From Deltaproteobacteria bacterium (GTDB lineage: Bacteria; UBA10199; DSSB01), in contig JAJFLL010000016.1 of the NCBI GenBank assembly GCA_021772695.1, positions 1 to 10,764 on the forward strand: DNA of 10,764 bases, in the 5' to 3' direction. Below the pieces are notes generated by a model. That model was not told the origin of the DNA. It did no database searches and was given only the letters and a program-made list of their open reading frames with translations. This document shows positions 1-5,840 of this stretch, piece by piece (the stretch's first letter is position 1; every line of letters begins with the position of its first letter). The position numbers and the translations under genes were made by a program.

Positions 1-43
1 TGCGCTACCACTTCTGTAACCACAACCAATTTTGCAATGACCT

Positions 44-1612
44 TTATTTGAGTAGGGCTAAATAGCTTCTCTTTAGTTTCCCGGTCACGGTTTTGGGCAG
101 GGGATCTCTAAATATTATACGGCGTGGAATTTTATATGCCGCCAAGTATTTTTTGGCGAAATCCTGTAATTGCTCTGGGAGCAATTCGATGGTGGTGCTG
201 GGTTGTAGTACCACATGGGCTACCAAGCAAGTTTGCTCGTTCTCGGAATAACCTACAACCGCGGCCTCCAATACAGCGTCATGTCGGTTTAGAACCTGTT
301 CCACCTCTAATGGGGAAATGCGGTAACCTCCGGCGGTGATGATGTCGTCACGACGGCCGGAAAAAAAGAAATTTCCATCCTCATCTTGGTAGGCCAAATC
401 GCCGCTCAAAAACCAATCGCCATGCCATGGCTGCTCTAAAGAACCATCGGACCGGTGATAACCCAACATCAATCCCGGGCAATGGCTGGAGGTGGCCAAA
501 ATCCCCGTTTCTCCTGGAGTGACCGGGGTGAGGTTTTCCCTCAATATTTGAATTTGGTCTCCGAAGACGGATTTTCCTACGGAGTCCTTAACAGGGGATT
601 TATCAAAAGGTTGTACTAGGTAGACGCTATTTTCCGTCATGCCCAGGCCTTGATGAATGTCCAGACCGGTTAAAAATTTAAACTCATCGCGTATGGATGG
701 TTGTAAATTTTCACCTGCAGACAGACAGATTTTTAGGTTTGGAAATTGTGGAGGATTATTTCGCCATTCCTGACAAAGGCGGCGATAAATGCCCGGAACA
801 CTCATGAAAGTAGTAACCCCTAGACCTTGAATAATATCCGTATATTTTTTTACATCGGGTTTTCCGGCATAAATAACCGCCGTCAGACCATGACGCCATA
901 GATCTAATAACCCTGAGGTGAGTGCGTAACTCCAATTAAGAGCACTGGTATTAAATGTAATATTCCCCGCCGTCAGCCCTTGCCACATTTTCGCCCGTGG
1001 ATCATGTGCACGGATAGATCGATGGGCATGGACGGCTCCTTTGGGAGTTCCAGTAGTTCCACTAGTGTATAGCCAGTAGGCCTCATCATCGAGCTCTGCC
1101 TCTAGTTGATGGGGCTTTGCTTCGCTGTTTTTCAATAAATCTTCCCAACGTAGGGCGGTTATTGGCAAGGACTGATTGGGAGGGCTACTAAGAATAATGT
1201 TTTGTAGAGAGGGAAATGGATGTTCCCAAATTTCATCAGGACAAATTTCTGGAGTGGTAATGACAGCTGTCGCCTGAGAGTCCTGCAGCAGAAAACGAAG
1301 TTCATTCCAGGTATAAAGGGGTGAAACGGGGACAGGGATCGCACCCGCTTTAAGGGCTCCGAGAAAACTAATGATGAATTCAATGCCATTGGGGAGACGA
1401 ATCAAAACACGTTTTTTATTTGTTAGAGAATGTTGTTTCAGAGCGTGGCCGAAACGGTTGGTGAGCCCGGATATTTGGGAAAAGGTATAGTGTTTTTTAG
1501 GGGCGACATCAGAAACGACAATCAATGCCGTCTTATGCTTATTGACCCATGAAGCCGCATGTTTATCGAGGCAGTCCCAGGCCAAATGAACACTTTTAAT
1601 AGTAGTCACCAT
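44..1612 (-). CDS. AMP-forming acyl-CoA synthetase (benzoate-CoA ligase / medium-chain acyl-CoA synthetase-like)
   Basis: A 522-residue member of the ANL superfamily. Such enzymes activate a carboxylic acid with ATP to an acyl-adenylate and then transfer it to CoA in the cytoplasm. The motifs appear in the proper order: P-loop YTSGTTGTPKG (182-192), A5 motif QGLGMTE (321-327), the ATP-ribose-binding Asp in SGDL (D405), the hinge region GRRDDIITAGGYR (419-431), and the C-terminal catalytic lysine in TVTGKLKR (K512). The length is normal and the gene looks intact. The overall flavour (a YWLYTSG run and an LNWSYALTSGLLD segment) is closest to benzoate-CoA ligase-like and related acyl-CoA synthetases, but the acid cannot be told from sequence. 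It lies 62 bases downstream of the coiled-coil gene on the same strand. The start ATG has no clear Shine-Dalgarno, and no upstream in-frame ATG, GTG or TTG precedes the stop, so 1612 is the best start. It may be translated by coupling or read-through from the preceding gene. Confidence 0.93.
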   Translation of the reverse strand: MVTTIKSVHLAWDCLDKHAASWVNKHKTALIVVSDVAPKKHYTFSQISGLTNRFGHALKQHSLTNKKRVLIRLPNGIEFIISFLGALKAGAIPVPVSPLYTWNELRFLLQDSQATAVITTPEICPDEIWEHPFPSLQNIILSSPPNQSLPITALRWEDLLKNSEAKPHQLEAELDDEAYWLYTSGTTGTPKGAVHAHRSIRAHDPRAKMWQGLTAGNITFNTSALNWSYALTSGLLDLWRHGLTAVIYAGKPDVKKYTDIIQGLGVTTFMSVPGIYRRLCQEWRNNPPQFPNLKICLSAGENLQPSIRDEFKFLTGLDIHQGLGMTENSVYLVQPFDKSPVKDSVGKSVFGDQIQILRENLTPVTPGETGILATSSHCPGLMLGYHRSDGSLEQPWHGDWFLSGDLAYQDEDGNFFFSGRRDDIITAGGYRISPLEVEQVLNRHDAVLEAAVVGYSENEQTCLVAHVVLQPSTTIELLPEQLQDFAKKYLAAYKIPRRIIFRDPLPKTVTGKLKRSYLALLK

Positions 1613-1621
1613 GGGCGCTGC

Positions 1622-1639
1622 ATAATCTCTGTAGATTAT
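1622..1639. repeat. Perfect 7-bp inverted repeat upstream of the acyl-CoA synthetase
   Basis: ATAATCT, a 4-base spacer CTGT, then AGATTAT form an exact inverted repeat in the 62-base gap between the coiled-coil gene and the acyl-CoA synthetase. It ends 9 bases before the synthetase start codon on the minus strand. It could be a weak RNA hairpin or a protein-binding site. It is A/T-rich and has no T-run behind it, so it is not a convincing terminator. Confidence 0.4.
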
Positions 1640-1674
1640 CTTGGCAATATTTCAATGGGCCGGCAGGTAGTTTA

Positions 1675-2961
1675 TTATGCGGCTGAAGTTTCTGATGCTT
1701 CGAAATTTACATCTTCTAAGTTTAATTGGGAATCCCCATCATAATAGGCTTCAGGATTCCATTCTAAATGTTCCCGCAATCGATCCGCCGTTTCTGCTGC
1801 TGTACCGAAATATCCATTGATCTGCTTGTCTGCGTCGTCCTTAGCAAATTGGGTGTCATTGAGGTCGTGCTTGGCATATTCCAGGGAGCCAATCATGGTA
1901 TTGATTACGTCTTTGGGAATCATTGAAAGTAGAGCATCGAGTTTGGTCCCATCACCTTCGGCAACTTTATGTAATAAAGTGCCTACATATTGTTGGACCG
2001 CTTTGTGTGAGAATTCCCATTCTAGGCTGTCGCGAAAGTTTTTATCTTCCCCTCGGCGATCCATGCGCCGTTCGATACGCCGCTCAAACCTTTTTCGGCG
2101 TTTATTATTACTTTCACCCTCATTTTGGTGTTCCACTAAAAAGGATCTAACTTCCGACCAATTACCGCTTTCAATGGCGCTATCTATTTTGGCCGACAAC
2201 TCTTGAGTGACCCGCCAATAAAGGCCGGTTTTTGGAATGTGACTAGAAGCGGTGGTGATTCCTTCTTTTAATTCATCGGTTTTAATGGTTTTGGTGATGT
2301 CTTTTTTAAGGTCTGAAATTCGGCCTTCGATAACTTCCAGGTCGGGGTTTTGATTGTTTAACAACCCATTTAAAGTTTCAATTTCAGATTGAAAGGTGTC
2401 AACAGAATCCTCAGACAAACGGTGGTTCTTTAATTCATTTTTACCAAGGTTTTCAATTTTCTTCTTAAGTTCATCGACTGCCAATTTCTGATTGGCTTTG
2501 GCTTCGTCTTTGACGGTGCCCAGCTTGTCTTGCAGGGCTTCCACTTCATATTCTAAATCAATATTATCAATACTTCCTTCGAGGTATTGTTGTTGGAGTT
2601 CGGCGAGTTCTTCAAGTAGTGAAGTTTTTTCTTCTTCAGAAAGGGTCTGGGTCTTTTGAATTTTGTCGGCTAAATTTTTCAGGGCTTGGGTGCCATTGAA
2701 GTCGGATTCAGAGCTCGTATCATCTTCAAAAAAATTGGGATCAATTTCAGAAAAAATTTCGGCATCGGAAGGCCGGTTGCCTTGGCCGTCTTGAATGCGC
2801 TGAAGATCATCCATACCATAAGGGTCTTCGGCGGCCTGGACCGAATCTTGACCTCGGTCAAATTGATCGTAATCACTGCCACTCACTCCGGTGTCTTCGG
2901 GGTTCGAGATGGATTCGTAGCGATTGGCATAAGGGTTTTGGACCTGGTTAGACTGACTCAT
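1675..2961 (-). CDS. Unrecognised cysteine-free, charged coiled-coil protein
   Basis: A 428-residue protein that I do not recognise. Residues 1-90 are acidic, rich in Asp, Glu, Ser, Gly, Asn and Gln, and probably disordered. Residues about 91-235 are a Leu/Glu/Lys-rich helical region with heptad-like spacing, likely a coiled coil. Residues 286-303 are a dense arginine-rich block (KRRKRFERRIERRMDRR). The rest is helical and amphipathic, and ends in an acidic, Ser/Ala-rich tail. There is no cysteine in the whole protein, no signal peptide and no membrane segment. The start at 2961 is well fixed by AGGAGGT five bases upstream. The gene follows the mutase after a 171-base A/T-rich gap that carries a plausible promoter, so it is probably its own transcription unit, perhaps with the downstream acyl-CoA synthetase. 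Candidates are a structural or scaffold protein, a secreted substrate, or an RNA-binding protein. None can be chosen from sequence alone. Confidence 0.85.
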   Translation of the reverse strand: MSQSNQVQNPYANRYESISNPEDTGVSGSDYDQFDRGQDSVQAAEDPYGMDDLQRIQDGQGNRPSDAEIFSEIDPNFFEDDTSSESDFNGTQALKNLADKIQKTQTLSEEEKTSLLEELAELQQQYLEGSIDNIDLEYEVEALQDKLGTVKDEAKANQKLAVDELKKKIENLGKNELKNHRLSEDSVDTFQSEIETLNGLLNNQNPDLEVIEGRISDLKKDITKTIKTDELKEGITTASSHIPKTGLYWRVTQELSAKIDSAIESGNWSEVRSFLVEHQNEGESNNKRRKRFERRIERRMDRRGEDKNFRDSLEWEFSHKAVQQYVGTLLHKVAEGDGTKLDALLSMIPKDVINTMIGSLEYAKHDLNDTQFAKDDADKQINGYFGTAAETADRLREHLEWNPEAYYDGDSQLNLEDVNFEASETSAA

Positions 2962-3001
2962 CGGCGACCTCCTAAACCCTAAAGTTGCAAGGGAGGTGCC
3001 G
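2962..3001 (-). promoter_or_regulatory. Shine-Dalgarno-masking hairpin abutting the start of the coiled-coil gene
   Basis: On the minus-strand RNA, CGGCACCUCC (3001-2992) is complementary to GGAGGU (2972-2967) plus GCCG (2965-2962), with a single bulged C at 2966. That gives 10 base pairs around a 19-base loop. The 3' arm contains six of the seven bases of the ribosome-binding site AGGAGGU (2973-2967), and the stem ends directly next to the AUG. If it folds, the ribosome-binding site is closed. The bases are seen directly; a regulatory role is inferred. Confidence 0.6.
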
Positions 3002-3022
3002 GAAGTTTAGATTGGAGAAAAT

Positions 3023-3051
3023 ATTATAACTATATGATATCATTAATTAAA
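3023..3051 (-). promoter_or_regulatory. Candidate sigma70-type promoter for the coiled-coil gene
   Basis: A perfect TATAAT -10 hexamer lies at 3028-3023, read on the minus strand. A weak -35 (TTTAAT, 3051-3046) stands 17 bases upstream. The surroundings are very A/T-rich, unlike the flanking genes. The spacer contains a 10-bp palindrome ATGATATCAT (3034-3043), which could be an operator. Transcription would start near 3016 and give a leader of about 55 bases that includes the ribosome-binding-site hairpin. Confidence 0.45.
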
Positions 3052-3132
3052 TATGAAATATCCAATAGGCGTCTCCCTATTTCTTTAATATCTGTAAATA
3101 TAAATTATAAAAAATTAGCCAAAAATGGGGGG

Positions 3133-4791
3133 TTAAAGCACGATTTTTTCTTGGTATTTACCAAAGACCTCCCGAAGGGTGTCGCTGATTTCTCCCAGGG
3201 TGGTTAAACAGCGGGCCGCGTGCAAAATGTGGGGCAAAAGGTTGGCATCGCCTTCGGCGGCACGCTTCAATGCGGCCAGGGCTTTGGCGACCGCAGGGTT
3301 ATCCCGTTTTTCCTTAAGCCTTTTGATGCGTTCCCTCTGGGTCTTTTCTAAAGCCGGGTCCACTCTGAGGATGTCACGGGTGGGAGCCTCGTCCATTTGA
3401 AATTTATTCGTTCCCACTATAATCAGGTGTTTCTCTTCGATGGCCTTTTGGTATTGGTATGCCGCCTCTTGAATCTCTTTTTGTTGAAAGCCGTCTTCGA
3501 TGGCCGCAACGGCTCCACCCAAAGAATCGATTTCTTCAATATAATTTAAGGCTTGTTGTTCCATTTCATCGGTAAGGTGTTCCACCAGGTAACTTCCTGC
3601 GAAGGGATCGATGGTATCGGCGATGCCGGTTTCATAGGCCAATACCTGTTGGGTTCTCAGGGCCGTGGTTGCAGATGCCTCGGTAGGCAAGGCCAGGGCT
3701 TCATCCTTACTATTGGTGTGTAAACTCTGGGTACCTCCAAAGACGGCAGACATGGCCTGGTAGGCCACTCGAGCGATATTGTTGTCGATCTGCTGGGCTT
3801 GCAGTGTAGAACCCCCGGTTTGGGTATGAAATCTTAACATGCAACTGCGTTCTTTGGCGTTAAAGCGTTCACGCATCAGTCGGGCCCAAAGTCGGCGAGC
3901 TGCCCTGAATTTAGCCACCTCTTCTAAAAAATTATTATGGGAATTGAAAAAGAAGGAAAGTCGTTGGGCGAATTCATCGACCTTTAGACCGGAGTCAATG
4001 GCGGCTTTTACATAGGCTAGGCCGTTGGCCAAGGTAAATGCCACCTCTTGTACCGCCGTCGAACCCGCTTCGCGAATATGATAACCGCTGATGGAGATGG
4101 TATTCCAGCGGGGAACGTTTTGTTTACAAAATGCAAATAGATCGGTGATGATGCGCATCGAGTGACGAGGTGGGTAGATGTAAGTACCTCGAGCAATATA
4201 CTCTTTTAATAAATCATTTTGTATGGTGCCGCTGATTTTATCGGACGAGACACCCTGTTTTTCTGCAACAGCCATATAAAAACAGAGCAATATCGAAGCC
4301 GTTGAATTGATGGTCATCGAGGTGCTGACTTTATCTAAGGGAATATCCTTGAAAAGGATTTCCATGTCTTCAAGTGAGTCAATGGCAACACCTGATTTCC
4401 CTACTTCGCCTTTGCTTAAAGGGTTGTCGCTATCCAATCCCATTTGGGTGGGCAGGTCGAAGGCCACCGAAAGGCCGGTTCCGCCGCGAGCGATAAGTTT
4501 TCGGTATCGTTCATTAGATAATTTTGCGTCACCGAAGCCGGCATACATTCGCATGGTCCAATGACGCCCGCGGTACATGGTGGGTTGGACTCCCCTGGTA
4601 AAGGGGAATTGTCCGGGAAAACCAGAATTTTCTAAATATTCTTCCGTCGGATCTTCTGGAAAATATATACGATCGACTTCAATATCCGAAAGAGTTTCAA
4701 AACGCTTTTGACGCTCAGGATGTTTGGTTAGGGCAGGATTTAAAACAGATTCTTCCCATTTTTTTTTAGATTCTAAAAAGTCTTTTCCCAT
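3133..4791 (-). CDS. Methylmalonyl-CoA mutase, large (catalytic, substrate-binding) subunit, stand-alone
   Basis: A 552-residue acyl-CoA mutase large subunit. With adenosylcobalamin the family interconverts (R)-methylmalonyl-CoA and succinyl-CoA. The TIM-barrel hallmarks are present: FTRGVQPTMYRGRHWTMR (64-81), GLSVAFDLPTQMG (106-118), GTIQNDLLKEYIARGTYIYPP (188-208), SISGYHIREAG (233-243) and SLHTNSKDEA further on. Compared with the Propionibacterium enzyme, Y73 matches Tyr89 and R201 matches Arg207. These are the residues that select a carboxylated substrate; isobutyryl-CoA mutases carry Phe and Gln there. The protein ends at GKYQEKIVL, just where fused enzymes continue into the B12-binding domain, so it is the two-subunit form. 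No B12-binding DxHxxG subunit and no MeaB-type GTPase chaperone is seen in the window. It starts 34 bases after the kinase stop, with a modest AAAAGG ribosome-binding site, and is probably co-transcribed with the kinase. Confidence 0.93.
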   Translation of the reverse strand: MGKDFLESKKKWEESVLNPALTKHPERQKRFETLSDIEVDRIYFPEDPTEEYLENSGFPGQFPFTRGVQPTMYRGRHWTMRMYAGFGDAKLSNERYRKLIARGGTGLSVAFDLPTQMGLDSDNPLSKGEVGKSGVAIDSLEDMEILFKDIPLDKVSTSMTINSTASILLCFYMAVAEKQGVSSDKISGTIQNDLLKEYIARGTYIYPPRHSMRIITDLFAFCKQNVPRWNTISISGYHIREAGSTAVQEVAFTLANGLAYVKAAIDSGLKVDEFAQRLSFFFNSHNNFLEEVAKFRAARRLWARLMRERFNAKERSCMLRFHTQTGGSTLQAQQIDNNIARVAYQAMSAVFGGTQSLHTNSKDEALALPTEASATTALRTQQVLAYETGIADTIDPFAGSYLVEHLTDEMEQQALNYIEEIDSLGGAVAAIEDGFQQKEIQEAAYQYQKAIEEKHLIIVGTNKFQMDEAPTRDILRVDPALEKTQRERIKRLKEKRDNPAVAKALAALKRAAEGDANLLPHILHAARCLTTLGEISDTLREVFGKYQEKIVL

Positions 4792-4825
4792 GATTTGGGC
4801 CTTTTACTCATGGAGAGTCCACAGC

Positions 4826-5767
4826 TCAACCGAAATTCTGTAAATCCGGTTTAGATTCTGTATAGTTTTCGAAGTGGGTTAAGGAGCAAAACTCAAGGTA
4901 TCGCCCCGAAATCTCGTTTTTTTGGAGGGTTCTTAACCGATCACAAGAAAAATCTTCCACGATAAAACTGGCCATGACACTACCGTAAATCATGGCTCTT
5001 TTCATATTTTGAAAACTAGTATCCTTGGTTCGCGAAAGGTAACCCATAACCCCACCGGCAAAGCTGTCCCCGGCACCGGTTGGATCCATAATATCTTCGA
5101 GGGGCAAGGCAGGGGCATTAAAGATATTGGAACCATCAAATGCCAAAGCGCCATATTCACCGCGTTTGATCAATAATAATTTCGGCCCCATGGTTAGGAT
5201 CGCCTTACTGGCCTTAATCAGGTTGTGTTCCTGGGAGAGCGCGCGAGCTTCGCTTTCATTGATAATGAGTAGATTTACCCGCTTCAGTACTTTTAGCAGG
5301 TCCTTGCGTGCGCCTTCGATCCAAAAGTTCATCGTGTCTGCGGCAATAAAGGGCTGCCCCTCCATTTGGTCGATGGTGCGATCTTGAATATCCGGAGCGA
5401 TATTGCCTAAAAAGAGAAATTTATTGTCTTTCGCTTCATCGCTTAGCCGAGGATTGAAATCCGTTAATACATTTAATTGGGTATCTAGGGTATGTGCTGT
5501 ATTCAAATCGTAATCGTAGCGGCCTTTCCAGCGAAAGGATTTCCCGGGTAATCGTTGCAAGCAATCGAAGTTGATGCCACGGCTTTGCATCCATTGAATA
5601 TGTTCTTCAGGGAAATCTGCACCAATAACAGCGGCGAGGTGTACTTGGCTAAAAAAAATGGCAGATGCTGAAAAATGGGTAGCGGACCCACCCAATCCCT
5701 CCTCAATATTGCCAAATGGCGATTGGACAGAATCAAGGGCTACGGTGCCAACGACGGTAATGGCCAT
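4826..5767 (-). CDS. PfkB-family (ribokinase-like) sugar or nucleoside kinase
   Basis: A 313-residue kinase of the PfkB/ribokinase family, which phosphorylates sugars or nucleosides with ATP. Visible features are the N-terminal VVGTVALD strand (5-12), the substrate-side glycine pair GGSA (26-29), INESEA (169-174), and the C-terminal signature DPTGAGDSFAGG (228-239) with the anion-hole GAGD and catalytic base D234. The length is normal. The start was set at the ATG at 5767 because GGAGG (5777-5773) lies five bases upstream. An in-frame TTG at 5800 has no ribosome-binding site. The substrate is undetermined: the sequence between residues 78 and 105 (RWKGRYDYDLNTAHTLDTQLN) would form the substrate lid, and it does not match fructokinase or 2-keto-3-deoxygluconate kinase in any way I can recognise. 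Adenosine kinase-like activity is possible. It sits 72 bases after the peroxidase and 34 before the mutase. Confidence 0.88.
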   Translation of the reverse strand: MAITVVGTVALDSVQSPFGNIEEGLGGSATHFSASAIFFSQVHLAAVIGADFPEEHIQWMQSRGINFDCLQRLPGKSFRWKGRYDYDLNTAHTLDTQLNVLTDFNPRLSDEAKDNKFLFLGNIAPDIQDRTIDQMEGQPFIAADTMNFWIEGARKDLLKVLKRVNLLIINESEARALSQEHNLIKASKAILTMGPKLLLIKRGEYGALAFDGSNIFNAPALPLEDIMDPTGAGDSFAGGVMGYLSRTKDTSFQNMKRAMIYGSVMASFIVEDFSCDRLRTLQKNEISGRYLEFCSLTHFENYTESKPDLQNFG

Positions 5768-5772
5768 GAAAA

Positions 5773-5797
5773 CCTCCAGATTATGAAACCTGGGAGG
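5773..5797 (-). promoter_or_regulatory. Hairpin masking the kinase ribosome-binding site
   Basis: On the minus-strand RNA, CCUCC, a bulged C, then AG (5797-5790) pairs with CUGGAGG (5779-5773), leaving a 10-base loop (5789-5780). The 3' arm contains the GGAGG ribosome-binding site of the kinase. The loop contains the UAA stop (5783-5781) of the small upstream ORF. The complementarity is seen directly; control of translation is inferred. Confidence 0.45.
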
Positions 5798-5840
5798 CAA
5801 TAGGCAAGGCGAGAAGGAAGATCAAGGCCAAACTGCCCAT
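5781..5840 (-). CDS. Possible 19-residue hydrophobic leader peptide
   Basis: A 20-codon frame encodes MGSLALIFLLALPIASQVS. Its ATG overlaps the peroxidase stop codon in a TGATG arrangement, the classic geometry for translational coupling. It has no separate ribosome-binding site. The peptide is a single hydrophobic stretch (residues 4-15) that could insert in the membrane. Its stop codon sits in the loop of the hairpin that covers the kinase ribosome-binding site, 13 bases before the kinase ATG. A ribosome finishing this frame would open the hairpin's 5' arm. It is too short for coding statistics, so it may be chance. Confidence 0.3.
   Translation of the reverse strand: MGSLALIFLLALPIASQVS

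Noticed and set aside
1..29. Possible start of a further minus-strand gene (TTG at 29 behind AAAGG, reading VVVTEVVA after the initiator) just downstream of the acyl-CoA synthetase.
   Set aside because: Only about nine codons remain before the window edge, the start codon is weak, and nothing can be recognised.
1606..1623. A five-residue frame (MQRPW) whose stop overlaps the acyl-CoA synthetase start.
   Set aside because: It is too short and has no ribosome-binding site; most likely chance.
1817..2206. A 129-codon open frame on the plus strand opposite the coiled-coil gene.
   Set aside because: It is antisense to a gene with a strong start, has no ribosome-binding site, and its Ser/Arg/Leu-rich translation looks like a shadow.
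2970..2984. Two tandem TTTAGG units resembling a telomere-type repeat (minus strand).
   Set aside because: There are only two copies, lying in the loop of the leader hairpin and running into the ribosome-binding site; not a repeat array.
3052..3132. Intrinsic terminator or small RNA in the A/T-rich stretch after the mutase.
   Set aside because: Only a 3-bp stem (CCA-TTTT-TGG) precedes the T-rich run, which is too weak to call, and no other structure stands out.
4773..4811. A 12-residue frame (MSKRPKSWEKTF) overlapping the mutase start.
   Set aside because: It has no good ribosome-binding site and no hydrophobic or codon-run feature. It simply overlaps the mutase's own ribosome-binding site and first codons.
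5768..5800. Longer kinase start at the TTG at 5800.
   Set aside because: It has no ribosome-binding site. The added residues are unlike the family, and GGAGG is correctly spaced for the ATG at 5767.
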